In this document: in pieces, positions 45,663 through 57,098 of the stretch
How the letters are laid out: every line of letters begins with the position of its first letter
Position numbering within the stretch: position 1 is the first letter of the stretch
DNA from: Karstenula rhodostoma CBS 690.94
Taxonomy: Eukaryota > Ascomycota > Dothideomycetes > Pleosporales > Didymosphaeriaceae
DNA: 64,000 nt
Assembly (NCBI GenBank): GCA_010093485.1
Contig: MU001500.1
Location: 1,591,478 to 1,655,477 of the forward strand
Reading direction: 5' to 3'
The notes under the pieces: model-generated
What the model saw: only the letters and a program-made list of their open reading frames with translations
Told to the model about the DNA's origin: nothing
Database searches by the model: none
Translations under genes and position numbers: made by a program

Positions 45663-46734
45663 GTCCGTTGCTTGATCACCCTCGGATTTCAATTACTCAC
45701 AAGCCCAATTGGCAAGCTGCTCAGTATATCACACAGCCGGGCGTCCGCGCCTCCAGCTATTTATCAACCACGCCTGCCCGCCCTTGCAACTCCCATTTGC
45801 GCAAAATGTGGAGCCCACTCCGGATGGTCCTGACCCCGCATTCGGAATTGTTGGCTGGCTGGCTAACTGCGATAGGAGTGCGAATACGCCCTTTCGCATT
45901 GGCATGTGGAGTCCCACCTTGCTCTTCGTCGTCGCTTGAGGTTGACGTGTCGCGGCCTGGCATTTGTGTATCCTTTGCGCGTTTTAGTGGGAAGAGCACG
46001 TTCGCCAGCAGTGACGTGATTGGCGCGCAGAGCGAGGATGGATCTGATGGTTCGCGCGCGCTTGGGTGGGCTTGCATCATTCGGGCCGCTTCTAAACGGG
46101 TAGTCGAGGCGGTGGGTGGGTGGGGTTGTGTCGACGTCTGGACTACGTGTATTCGCCCTACACGCCCACGCCCACATGCATATGACTCCGAGCTGGGGTG
46201 TAGCATTCCGAGATCATGCCTTTGGACTCCATGGTCGCGTTTTTTTCTCCTGCATTGTGTGGGCGATGCAGCTGCTAGGGTTTGTCTTCGCTTTCTACGG
46301 GTTGTTTTCCGAACGGCTTCTCTGCCGAGATATATACTGGAGCAGCGGCTGGCTATGTGGGATGTGTGAGGAGGAGTCGGCTTGTGGGTGGCTCGGCAAA
46401 TGTGATTCACCTTGCAGTATCCTCGACACTGCAATTGGTGTCGCTGCGAGAACGGGTGTAGGGTTAGTTGGGTGCAGCTTTGGGATGAACGGCTGGACAC
46501 TGAAGATACAGACTATAGGTGCTACGTGTAGCTTTTCCATGCGGACACTCAAGTACGTTCTTCGATGAACAGTGCACTGGCATCCAGAGTAGGCCGATCA
46601 GAGGAGAGGTGAGATTCATGTGGTGCAGTGCTGTAAGATATATCCACTACTGACCCGTCCGTTACACCGACATTACCCGCGTCCACATCTACCGCGACGT
46701 CTGCACATGCCGCGTACCCCCAACCCCCGCAGCG
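45663..46734. other. Intergenic, MFS promoter and transcription-factor 3' side
   Basis: Two long open frames overlap on opposite strands here (45668-46369 plus and 45757-46500 minus). Neither has family resemblance, and mutual overlap argues that both are accidental. Confidence 0.5.
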
Positions 46735-48848
46735 TCAACACGCTCTTCCAACCACCCCACCCCCCAGCCCCGTTCTGACCCGCGAGAATAGCGCCATGCA
46801 CACGTCCCGCGCCCGCAGGAGCTCCAGATCCCGGCTCTTCTCCGCCAGCAACCGAAGCGTAGTCAAGATGCGCTCGTATCCGCTTAAGGTGTCTGCAGTC
46901 AGCGTGCCGGACGGTGCGTGGAGATGATGCGCCAGGACCGTGGTGAAAGCCGCGATGACGGGCCGCTTGATCATCCTGTGGGGATACTTAGCTGTGCCGC
47001 GGGGAGGTCCATCATATCGCATCGCATCACATGACAGACGAAAGAACAAACGAAGCAGACTCACCAACAGACGCCAATATCGCCGTGCGGGATCAGCGCC
47101 AGGTGCGCAAGCAGCCTCTCCGCATCCGGGTACGCGGCGTGCGCCTTGTGCGCTGCGAGGATGGCGAGCACGTCCGCGGAGAAGGGGTTCACGAGGGGGT
47201 TCTTGCCGAGGAGTAGGAACGCGTGGATGCGGAAGACGGTGGCGAAGTAGGACGCTTCGACGGCGAGGACGTGGAGCACGTCGGAGCGGTAGAGCAGATG
47301 GAGCAGCTGCTCGGGGGTGTGGCGGAAGAGCTTGTTGTCCCGCCAGGCGCTCAGACGGGAGAGGATGTCGTGCGCGGCGGTGTCGAGGTTGGGGCTGCGC
47401 GCGCTGGGGGAGAGGACCTTGTCGATGGCGGAGGACTGGAGGAGGGCGAGGCGGGTGCGCAGGGCGAAGAGGTTGACGGTCCAGGTGCCTTCGGCGGCAG
47501 CGACGGAGCCGAGGGCGTCGGGGGGGTCCTCGGCGGGGAAGGGCGCGCGGAGGTCGTCTTTGCGGTGCGTGGTGGGCGCGTTGGAGAAGATGGCGTCGTC
47601 GGTGTCGAGCGTGAAGGCGCACCAGAAGACGCGGCGCTGCTGCTCAACATCAACATCAACGCCTTGGATAGAAGCGGTTCCGCCGTCACCCTGCTCGTAC
47701 GCGAGGAACTGCGCTATCCGGAGCGCAGTCGATATAAAAATCCCACTAGGCTGCGAGTGCGACGACGTCCTGATCAGCATGGCCAGTCCGATCAGACACT
47801 GCACCAAGCCCAGCGTTGGCGGCGCAATCAACAACCCCGAGACGGTCGGGAGTATCCTGCCGAGGTAGTAGTCCGCAAGCTCGTTGTCCATGGGCGTGGC
47901 GACGTTGCTCTGCGCACGCGCTCGATGGGCAATACCCAGCACGACGTAGGCGCTCGCCCACGCCAGCGCAGTGCCGTCCGAAAGCCCCTCGTAGCATATC
48001 CGGATGTGCTCGACGACTTCGTTCGGGCGGTAGAGTCCGTATACGGTGTTGAAGTCGACGAGGAACTCGGCGAGCAGCGACGCCCCGAGCTCCGGCTCGG
48101 GAAGGCTCTTGCTGCACATGGTGCTCGGCGCGATGATGGAGTCGTCGATGGTGAGGTCTTCCAACGCAGATGGGGGTTGGAACAGAGGATCTTGCAGCAG
48201 TGCCGCGTCCTGTTCGAAGTCTGCAGAGGGTTCGTAGGTGTCCACAGACGGGAGCCCAGCCTCTTCGGATGGTTCATAGGTGACGGCTGAATCGTTGACT
48301 CCACGGATCGAAGAAGCCGATCCTGTCATCTGGTACGTCCCTTGATAGGTGGAGGGGTCCAGATCAGGGGAGGCCTGGATGGGGTACTGTTCGACTTCGG
48401 TGCGGAGGGTATCCACCCACGTTGACAGCGGCATCGACCCAAGAGGCGGGAGAGGCTGGCTCTGGACATGTAGTTGCGCCGCGCTCCTCTCCTTAAGCAG
48501 CGTCTCCAAGCCCTGAATGCGGCGTTCATATTCCTCAACGCGTTCCCTGTCCCCCATCAGCACAATCCCTTCTCGCATTGCCTCTCCTCACACAGCACAG
48601 CGCAAGCACCCTACCTTCTCACCGTCCTCGCCCTCTGCCTCCGCACATAAGTAGTCTCACACTCCTCCCCCAACTGCACACAATAATTGCACCTTCCCGC
48701 GCCCCCATCCCACACGCACCTCCTCTTCCTCTTCCGACACGAGTCGCAAGCCTACGTGAGTCAGCCCCGCCATCCACACCACAACTACAATCAAACGCAC
48801 CCGCACAGTCGCAGCAGAGCCCCGCTTCTGGATGCCCGATGAAGACAT
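46735..48848 (-). CDS. Zn(II)2Cys6 fungal transcription factor
   Basis: Four exons on the minus strand (48848-48801, 48751-48615, 48546-47065, 46975-46735) give about 635 residues. The Zn2Cys6 cluster is ACDSCRKRKRRC, then nine residues, RCNYC and ECETTYV. It is followed by a short coiled-coil dimerisation region (VEEYERRIQGLETLL). The fungal-specific transcription factor domain (middle homology region) fills about 190-520, with RTSSHSQPSGIFIS, VFWCAFTLD and APFPAEDPPDAL. The zinc knuckle exon is split from the rest by a 68-bp intron. Target genes are unknown; the nearest genes are the MCT-like transporter and a P450 relic. Confidence 0.88.
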
Positions 48849-49253
48849 CTCCGTCGCAGAATCGAGTTTGTAGATTGGATTCTCAATATAAAAGCGCGTG
48901 GAATGAGGCCGATAGTACGGCTGGGGGAAGCGTAAGGCTGAGCTGACGCTTAGTAATAGGCGCGCAGGGGGGTGGGGGTTACCAGCGTATTTTGGCTGGG
49001 CTGGGCTTTTTTTTTCTCACCTAACAGCACCTGCAATCAGCATTCAAAGAAATTGATAGCTACTGTTTTATGTAATCGAAATCCATTTGGGTAGACGAGT
49101 GGAGGTGGTTGGTACCTAATGTTGCCGTGATAGACCACGAAGGGGCAGTGAGCAGCACCGGGTTTAGGACAACATATCTTCCTGGCAACAGAGCAGAGCT
49201 TACCGGGGTTGGGATTGATAAGTCTTTCATTTAATAAGCTCTTAGAAGCGGCG

Positions 49254-49286
<33 letters not shown>

Positions 49287-49515
49287 CGCTGATCTACTCT
49301 AAGTTCCCGTTATCAGGATGTCTGCTGATAGCTGTGAGCAAAACGAATTGTACATTATGCGCCAACACAGCTCCGACATGCTAAGCTCCTCGCTAAAAGC
49401 AGCATTTGCGCTAATTCTTTTATGTTTGACCCCTGCTATTAATTCAAACGTTCCAGATTACACCGCGTTGCATGCATGAACGTCCGACACGACAAGTACC
49501 ACCCTGCTGGCGCCA
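48849..49515. other. Intergenic with a long poly-T tract
   Basis: Contains the transcription-factor promoter and a run of about 29 T residues (49254-49282). The flanks are AT-rich. No gene is supported. Confidence 0.5.
49254..49282. repeat. Poly-T (about 29 nt) homopolymer
   Basis: An uninterrupted T run. Read on the minus strand it is a poly-A tract, which may be a retroposon tail or simple slippage; no coding remnant of a retroelement is visible beside it. Confidence 0.85.
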
Positions 49516-51521
49516 ATGTCCGCTCACGGGATTGCTATTACGGCGCAGTCGTATCTAGCATGCTTCTGGCTCGCTTTCCTGCAGACAGCATTGGCCTGGC
49601 CTGCATTCAAGTGGCATCCTCTCCACGCCGCTTTCTCCAACAAGGCATATATATGTGGCGCCTTTTTCCAGTTACTGCACGGAGCCTGGGAAGTAGTCAA
49701 CTAGGTTTCTTACAACATGTCCACCAAGGCTATTCTCATCCTGCTTAACGGCACTACTCTAGGCCTGCTGGGTCAGTACTATCAAAATGCCAGTGATGGA
49801 TTTGTTCAGCACCAGTATGATTCTGAAACCAATGATTTTTGTTACGCTGCTAGTCAGTTTGTGCGTTTGGCGTTCCTTTCCACGTACTCCATGAATTGAT
49901 GCAGTACAGTTGCTCCTCATAGCTACCTATCGAGCAATCTTGCATCCACTTGCGAGATACCCGGCCCCATGGGGGGCTGCACTGACCGACTGGTATACTG
50001 TCTACCATATTGTGAAAGGAGATCGGCATATTAACTTCTACCGCCTACATGAGAAATACGGTATGAAGAAGACAGACACTCCACGGTAGATATAAGCATT
50101 TAATCTAATGTTATCATAGGAAATGTTGTTAGATTTGGACCAGGCCGTATCTCCGTTCGATCCGCAAGCGCACTCAAGGATATCTACGGCGTGAGCGCTA
50201 ACGTTAAAAGATCGCAGGTCTATGCCTCTACCGCGATTTTTCGGCGGAACGCCTCATTCCAATACTACGCCTGATTGGAAGGAGCACGCGTTCAGGCGCA
50301 GAGTGAATATTCGTGCACTCAGCCCAGCGAACATCAAAGGGATGGAGGAGCAAACCTTGAAGAACATTCGATACTTCTACGATATCCTAGTCGATGGCGA
50401 AGGAAAGGACTGGAGCGCCCCGCGCAATATGAGTGAGCTGATCGGATACCTCGTCTCAGATATCATGGGCGACGTGACTTTCAGCAAGAGCTTTGATGTC
50501 CAGAGAAAGCCCGACAACCGTGATGTTCTGACGGGCCTGCCTCGGGCTGTCGCAGGTATCCACGCAGTAAGTGAGAATGGCGATCACGTCAGAGCATTTA
50601 TTACCGTGAACCATAGGTGGGATATATGCCAGAGATCGTCACATTCGGCCATCACAAGATCTTCTTTCGAAACATGATCGCCGACATCGCTCGATTCATC
50701 ACCCTGAGTGCATGAACATTCTCGTGGCGTTTCACCCAAGAAAACTGCAACGACTACTTCTCGACGCTGTTGCAGGCGCGCGATGACAAGGCCGGGCAAG
50801 GCTTCTCGACCGAGCAACTCGTGGCTGAGGCCGGGCTCTTCACGGTGGCTGGTTCCGATACACCGCGACAACAGCCATCTTCTTCGATCTTTCCCACTGC
50901 CCTAAATGTCTTTCCCATCTAGAACCAGAAATCCGTAGCAACTTTTCCAGCATTGAGGACATCCGCATTGGCGCACACCTTGCTTCTTGTCACTATCTTC
51001 TCGCACGCGTCGAGGAGACACTCCGTCTCACTCCTCCTGTGGGGTCTACCCTGATGCATGAGGTGTCACCAGGCGGCCTCTATGCCGATGGGAAGCGGTT
51101 CCCCCCAGGGACGGACATAGCCGTGCCGCACTATGCTCTTCGCCACGACGAGCGCTACTCCCCCGATCCCTTTACTTTCACGCCCGAAAGATGGCTTTCA
51201 AAAGCCACAGGCGCTTCCGACACCATCGATGTCGGTGTCACCACAGACCTGGGCCCAGAATCGACGGACAGTGCGCACGAGAAGGTTTCAACTCTGGAAT
51301 CGCTCGCGGCCAGTGCCTTCACGGCATTCGGCGTCGGCAGGACGTCGTGCTTCGGGAAGTATCTCGCATATCGGGAGGTGCAGCTGGTGGTTGCGCGGAC
51401 GCTCTGGCTCTTCGATATGCGTCTCGAGCCGGGGGCGACGCTTGGGGAGGGAGAGGAGGGAGGAGTTTCAGACGTAGGATCGGTTTGTGAGTATGCATCA
51501 GGGCCCGATGCTACAGTTTAG
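49516..51521 (+). pseudogene. Cytochrome P450 pseudogene (multi-TM N-terminus type)
   Basis: From ATG 49516 a hydrophobic N-terminus of several membrane segments leads, in the same frame but past a TAG (49702-49704), to LLLIATYRAILHPLARYPAPWG, the proline-rich hinge. Short introns follow at about 49853-49904, 50061-50119 and 50573-50617. P450 motifs are FGPGRISVRS, the I-helix region LFTVAGSDT, VEETLRLTPP (ExxR), FTPERW and the haem loop FGVGRTSCFGKYLAY. Lesions are the TAG noted above, a frameshift near 50215-50222, a TGA at about 50713, and a one-base loss near 50862 between AGSDT and the rest of the I-helix. The haem-loop Arg before Cys is displaced (FGVGRTSC). Four independent breaks make this a clear pseudogene. 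Confidence 0.85.
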
Positions 51522-51972
51522 GCGACGGGAGCTTCGAGGTACCTAGCGCTCGTGGTGGTGTGCTGGATCGAAGGTGGGAAGAGAGCGGTGCGGAGTTGGG
51601 ATTGTCGGAGTATAACTGTCATAGTTCAGCTTCTCAGACGCGAAGGTGGTCGACGTCTCGAAATCCCATCGATAGTTTGCTCTCGCGTTGACAGATGCGA
51701 TAGGAAGCCTTGTCTGCTTTTCTTATCACCATTGGGCGAATACCGTGCCTACAGATAATCGAGGCGATCGCTCTTCGGATCGATACAATAGCGATACAAT
51801 AGTTCATCTCCACAAGCAGATGGACGCGCACAGAACGTAGCAGTGTATTATAGCAGAGGTGAACCTCAGAAGAATAACCTCATACATATACAACCTTTCG
51901 CATTCCCCTTGCCAGCATCTGAACATCTCTCAAGTATCACGTCATACCTAAAAACAATACCGTTCACTCGTG
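51522..51972. other. Intergenic, P450 relic to CYP52-like gene (convergent)
   Basis: Nothing recognisable is seen. Confidence 0.4.
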
Positions 51973-53676
51973 TTACGCACGCGTAAGCGACACATTCGTC
52001 TGTTTCGAAGCGCACGTCAAAGTGAGCTTCTCCTGCCACGGCCCCTCATCTCGACTCGCCATCTTCGAGAACGTCTGCACCATCCGTGCCGTCACGTATC
52101 CCGCCTCGGTAAGCGCATATTGTTCTGTACCTCTATCAGCTGCTGGCGTCCAAAAAGAGCGTGAAGAACTTACGGCCGATGCACACGCGTGGACCTCCCA
52201 GGAAAGGAATGTAGTCCTGAGGCATCTCGTTAGCTCGTGTATGTGATATAACATGGTGCATGGAATTGCCCTACCCAGGCGCCAGGACGCAATGTGGCCC
52301 AACGATCGGGATTCCATACTCCTGCATCTGGACCCCAGAGGTCCTCGCGCAAGTGCATCACGGCCGGTTGGCAGAACACCATCTGTCCTTTCTTGAGCAG
52401 GATCGGGGACTTTCCATCCTTCCCGCCTCCCACGGGAAGTGTGGTGTCCTTGTTAGCATCCCTGATGACTGCGGGCACGATGGTGTTGACGCGGAGCGCT
52501 GCAAGCGATGGTCAGCAGCCATACCTAGGTAGCATGGACACCAGGAGACAACTCACTCTCTTTCATGCAAAACTGCAGCAACTTCATGTTTTTTAACTCT
52601 TCGAAACTTGGTTTCGCGCCGTTCAGCTCGGCGATCTCGGCGCGGAGTCGCTCCCACACATCTGGCCGCTTTGCGAGCTGGAAGAACATACTTCCAAGAA
52701 GACTCGCTGTGGTGTCGCGTCCCGCAAGCAAGAGGTTCAACACCTCACCCCTCAACACTATAGGATCGGTCGTCTCCTTGACAAGCTCGTACAGAAAAGT
52801 GTACTGGCCCGTTGGCAACGCTTTCTCTTTCCCATCCCAGGTCTGTCGCCACCGGAGCGCCTCGTCGACATATCGCTGCACAAAGTCATGCACCGTCTTG
52901 CAATTCTGCTTATCTTGCTTCGACTGTCCCATGAGTCTTGCCAGCGGGGATTGCATTGCTCGAAGAGCAGCATCCTGCAGCGCAGTGTCGTATGCATGCG
53001 TGAACGCCACCCCCGACGGCTTGCCTGGCTCATCGCCGCGCAGAGAGTGCACGGATTCCCCGAAGAGGAATTCCGTCGATGTGTCGATTGTCAGGCTGAA
53101 GAAGAGGGGTTGGAGATCGACGGATGTGCCATCGCTCGGAAGCAGCTTGAACATGTCCTGCAGGTAAATCTCAATCGTGTCGATGTTCGCAACCTGCGCT
53201 CTAGCAAAGTTGGGCCGGATCATCGCACGCGAGTGCTTCCATTCTTCTCCATCCGTCGTGAAGATGCCCTTGCCGATCACTTGCCCAACGAAATCCAGAC
53301 GGCCCCCTGTGTCGAAGTCGTTGAAGTTCGTCGCGAAGACCGCTTTGATGTTCGCTGGTTCGGATGTCAGGATGATCGTTTTATTGAAGATCCTGAAACT
53401 CTGCGTGTAGCTGCCTGCCTCGCGAAGCTTTTGGTGGATCCACCCAATCACCCGGTGCTCTTTTCTCGCCTGCCGACTTTCACGGATTCTGTCCATTCCG
53501 AGGTACGGGAATTTGTGAGGGTAACGCGCTTTGACGGGTTCGCAGCCATGTTGGCGCGCGAACTGGCGGCGGCGACGCGATTTCAGTATGCTTTGTGATG
53601 TTTTGATGAGGACTACGACGAGGAGAAGAAGCGCAAGGGCCTGCGCCCTGGGTGTACTTAGAATCTCGAACGACAT
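51973..53676 (-). CDS. Cytochrome P450, CYP52-like (alkane/fatty-acid omega-hydroxylase type)
   Basis: Four exons on the minus strand (53676-52557, 52498-52275, 52216-52174, 52124-51973) give 512 residues. The start is the ATG of MSFEIL at 53676; the frame is open further upstream only to a GTG. An N-terminal anchor (ALALLLLVVVLIKTSQSIL) is followed by NFNDFDTGGRLDFVGQV, DGEEWKHSRAMIRPNFARAQ, the I-helix LLLAGRDTTASLLGSMF, the ExxR helix KETLRVN (its first codon is split by an intron) and PAVMHLREDLWGPDA. The haem loop FLGGPRVCIGQQYALTEA is assembled from exons 3 and 4. These are features of the CYP52 clan, ER-bound enzymes that hydroxylate alkanes and fatty acids at the terminal carbon. The substrate is inferred. 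Every conserved element is intact, unlike the P450 next to it. Confidence 0.9.
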
Positions 53677-54262
53677 CTTATCGTCGTTGCTTTTTCGTCG
53701 CACCTATGTCATGGTCGTAGACATGAAGAAAGTGCAGCTGATATAGTTAAGTTGTGTTAGGGGCCGCAATGATCGCTTATCCCGCGGTTTTACGGGTTCT
53801 CGTCGCACGGCGCGGTTGTGGGTCTGGCATTTTCCCTAAGCGGCAATAATTAGGAGATAAGCTGACGACAAAAACCTCTGTTTTCGTGTCGCGTACGACA
53901 AAAGCTCCGTAATCAGGCGTAGATTGCTTATGGCCAAGGCTTGATGGTAGTAAGCACTATCCTCGCTGCGCCACCTGTGCACCAATATTTGGGCTTACAG
54001 AGTAAATTAACCAGCAGTTAAGCGCCTTAGCCAACATTTTGTAAACGTGTTTATCAGCCGCATGCGAATACTGCGGAAACTCCGCTGACCTGTGAAACTC
54101 ACTACGAAGATGCTCCAGGCAATACACAAGATGCTGGATGAAAGTACCTGAACGAAATGTAGACATTGCAAACAAGAGGCTGTACTCAAAGGCTATCCTA
54201 TGCTAGGTACAGATCATCCTCAACGCCAGAAAATGCGACGAAAAGCTACGCGCGCTCAAACA
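53677..54262. other. CYP52 promoter and qa-4 3' side
   Basis: No gene is seen. A sequence at 53767-53782 ending in TTATCC agrees at 12 of 16 positions with the QA-1F operator as I recall it. Confidence 0.45.
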
Positions 54263-55363
54263 CTACAACCTCGCAACGTCGACCTCCCTCTTCACAATAT
54301 CAGTCCCACTGTCCGTCCGCACAATGCTCTTCGTTCTTACTTCTTCCGCCTCCGCCTCCATCCCCAAATCCACGACCATCCTCCTCCAGCTCTCCCCCGC
54401 CCTACTCGCCAACTCCTCCACGACACCCTCATCCTTCCTCTCCATCGCCCGATTGAACAGCTCCATGCTCACCCAACCCTCAAATCCAATTTCCTTGATG
54501 ATAGCATGCGCCACATCCCTGACAGGCAGATACGCACCGTGTTCGGTCTCTCCGTAGAAAAGCCTGCAATTCCTACTCCACGACATGCGCGCCGGCTGCG
54601 CAGCGTTGTAGAAGGCATGGCCAGGGAGCAGCGGCTGCTCAAGGCGCTCCGCATCGACCATCTGGAAAAAGAAGATCTTGTCCTTGTGCGGGCCAATCTG
54701 CTCGACGAGCCTTCTCACCGAAGCCTGCACTTCTTCCTCGGCGCCAGCGTTGCATCCAGTAGGGGAAGTGGGATCCGCGTATATGCGGCCTAGGATGTTG
54801 AAGCTGTCCAGGCAGATGCCGAAGTTGGGACGGTCGACGCGCCTAACAATGTCCCAGCAGAGCTCCCATTTGTCGACGTACGTGCCCCAGCAGAGGCTCT
54901 CGTAGGCGAATCTGATGGGTGGAGAGTGCTGGAGGCCGATGTCTGCGAGTTCGCGCAAGTCCGATACAATAAATTCGACATCGTCTGAGATCTCTTCGGC
55001 TGCGAGGAATGATGATGGGACTTGTATTAGGTCTGTGTCGAGGAATTGTGCGAGTTGGATCCAGAGGTGCATCTCTTCGATGCGCTTTGCGTGTTTTGAC
55101 CGGTCGAGCAAGCCTTCATAGTGCATGAAAGGCTGCAGACATATGATCTCGAGGCCGAGCGATGTGCATAGGGTGCGGACATGTGCGGCTGCTGAGAGAA
55201 GATTTGAGGGCGTAGGGGGTTGCGCGAGGTCTGCGAGATCTTCGTAGAAAAGCTCGATGCCTTGGAGACCGTTTTTTGCAGCCATGGAGAGCTTGTGCTC
55301 CATGGAATGGCCGGCGTAGCACCGGCCGAGGGACATTGACGATATTCCTGGGCGGCAGACCAT
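54263..55363 (-). CDS. qa-4: 3-dehydroshikimate dehydratase (quinate/shikimate catabolism)
   Basis: A single-exon 366-residue protein from ATG 55363 (upstream only a GTG is in frame). The sequence opens CRPGISSMSLGRCYAGHSME and has the xylose-isomerase-like TIM-barrel pattern: GLQGIELFYEDLADLA, LEIICLQPFMHYEG, PIRFAYESLCWGTYVDKW with a metal-ligand Glu, NFGICLDSFNILGRIYADP with a metal-ligand Asp, DKIFFFQMVDAE and GWVSMELFNRAM with the last metal-ligand Glu. This matches Neurospora qa-4 / Aspergillus qutC. The enzyme dehydrates 3-dehydroshikimate to protocatechuate, the last step before ring cleavage. Its neighbours, the activator and repressor of the same pathway, support the call. No lesion is seen. 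Confidence 0.92.
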   Translation of the reverse strand: MVCRPGISSMSLGRCYAGHSMEHKLSMAAKNGLQGIELFYEDLADLAQPPTPSNLLSAAAHVRTLCTSLGLEIICLQPFMHYEGLLDRSKHAKRIEEMHLWIQLAQFLDTDLIQVPSSFLAAEEISDDVEFIVSDLRELADIGLQHSPPIRFAYESLCWGTYVDKWELCWDIVRRVDRPNFGICLDSFNILGRIYADPTSPTGCNAGAEEEVQASVRRLVEQIGPHKDKIFFFQMVDAERLEQPLLPGHAFYNAAQPARMSWSRNCRLFYGETEHGAYLPVRDVAHAIIKEIGFEGWVSMELFNRAMERKDEGVVEELASRAGESWRRMVVDLGMEAEAEEVRTKSIVRTDSGTDIVKREVDVARL

Positions 55364-55985
55364 TTTGGATGTGTGGTATTGTTTCACTTATGGCTAAAAT
55401 GTGATGGTGGATGACGATATCGTACTTGCAAAGGCACTCGAGTATCCCAAAGTCGTCTATGTCGAAGTAACTCGAGTGAAAAGGAGGTTGGGTCGCGAAA
55501 AATGGTGTAGGACTATCGGGCTATCGACATCCGTATACGTCTTGGTAATCCTACTGTAACAGATGGTATGTGGGTCCTCTGCTGATACTGGAAGAATGCT
55601 GTTGCTGCTCTCTCATCGCCAGGATCAAAAGCCATTCCCTAAAGAAGCTAGCATCATGACGTAATATCGGAACAGTCTTTATCCCTCGCCTCCCACCTGA
55701 GGACGAACGCGGAAATCGCGAACGAGTCATGCAAAACTGCACTGTCCCGACTGTAGCCCCGGAAGAATGCTCGACATGCGTGAGCGAGGAAAGTCAAGGG
55801 GGATAAGGGCCTTGGAATACCGCTTGTTTCCTCCAAGCCCACCCCACATCGCATGCGTGCGCATAAGGATAAGCTCAACGTCACGCGCGGGGTTGTCTGG
55901 CCTTGGTTTTATCCTCTGCTCCAGAGCATTTGAGTCGTTCCGGAGGATGTATGAAGTAAGCTTTAAATAGATAGTTCCAATACAA
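55364..55985. other. Intergenic, qa-4 promoter and oxidoreductase relic 5' side
   Basis: Contains isolated half-operator-like hexamers (GGATAA at 55801-55806 and 55867-55872, TTATCC at 55909-55914) but no full 16-bp palindrome that I could see. Confidence 0.4.
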
Positions 55986-56950
55986 ATCCGAACAGCGCTA
56001 TCAGAGAAGTTTGGTTGCGCCTACTACACGTCTATTCAGGACATGCTGGCCTCTTTACGACCTGATGGGGCTCTGGTATGCACACCGAATCACACTCATG
56101 TTGCGTTATCGAAGGAGTTGCTCAAAGGCTGTGTGCACGGTTTGTGCGAAAAGCCGATTTCTATCGATAGCGAAAGCGGTCAGGAACTTGTATGGAGCCT
56201 TCCGTCTCAAAGATGTAATACTAACCGTACTCAGATCGACTGCGCAGAAGCTAGCGGGCGTCACCTCTTAATCGGTCACCATCGCCGGTTCAACCGGTTT
56301 GTTGTGGCCGCGAAGAATGCCCTTCCGTCGCTGGGGAAGATCGTCGCCGTCAGCGGACTCTGGACTATATATAAACCGCCGGAGTATTTTGAACCACCCA
56401 TGGAGTGGCGTCGTACAGAATCTGCGAGCCCTGTCTTGATCAATCTTATTCACGATGTAGACATCCTGCACATGTGGTTCGGGCCTCCACAGAAAAAACC
56501 ATCTCTCAAAGAGGTCATCCTGCGGAAGAAGGAGCTACAATTACTCTCAAATTCGCCAACGGCATCGTTGGTACGTTCTTGTTGTCGGACGCTGCAGTGT
56601 CGCCGCATCATTTCGAGTGTGGAACAGGCGAGAATCCCACAATCACAGCAGAGGGTCGCGATGCATACAGGATATTTGGTTCCGAGGGTAGCTTGAGCTT
56701 TCCCGATATGACAAAATGGTCTTATGTGGGGAGAAAGGGCTGGACAGAGCGGCTTAACTGTGAGCACGTTAACGTGCCAGAAATGAAAATCCCTTTCGAG
56801 CTACAGGTGGAACGTTTTGTTGCCGTGATAAAGGGTGAGGAGGCACCCAGCTGTTCGGGTGTCGATGGCCTTCGAGCAGTCACGGTATGTGAAGCTGTCA
56901 AGAAATCTATCGCCGACGGGTGTCCGGTAGAAATATCGATCGGGACATAA
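55986..56950 (+). pseudogene. Gfo/Idh/MocA-family oxidoreductase relic
   Basis: The frame begins LSEKFGCAYYTSIQDMLAS, continues with LVCTPNHTHVALSKELL and GLCEKPISIDSESGQEL, then splices (intron about 56191-56235, CTAAC branch and CTCAG acceptor) to IDCAEASGRHLLIGHHRRFN. EKP and GHHRRFN are the catalytic-Lys and substrate-side motifs of the family. The first 40-50 residues with the nucleotide-binding GxGxxG are missing, and an in-frame TAG lies just upstream. A frame change occurs near 56482-56500, between LHMWFGPP and EKTISQRGHPAEEGATITL. The C-terminal domain then runs clean to 56950 (VEISIGT). This points to a 5'-truncated, frameshifted copy beside the quinate genes. Confidence 0.75.
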
Positions 56951-57098
56951 GCCACTCAATAACAACTTGGTGTTACACATGTTTCCTGACTGACATGGCT
57001 TATTTTGTCGGACCTCAAAAGGTGATTATAAGGCCGGTACTCGTATGCTGATGGAAGCAGCTTTTGTTCCGGGAAAGCGTTTGCTAAGAAAGTAAGTA

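Noticed and set aside
45668..46500. Two overlapping open frames of 233 and 247 codons on opposite strands
   Set aside because: Neither shows domain features, signal peptide or splice logic. Both lie in a promoter-like interval, and overlap of this kind is expected by chance at this GC content.
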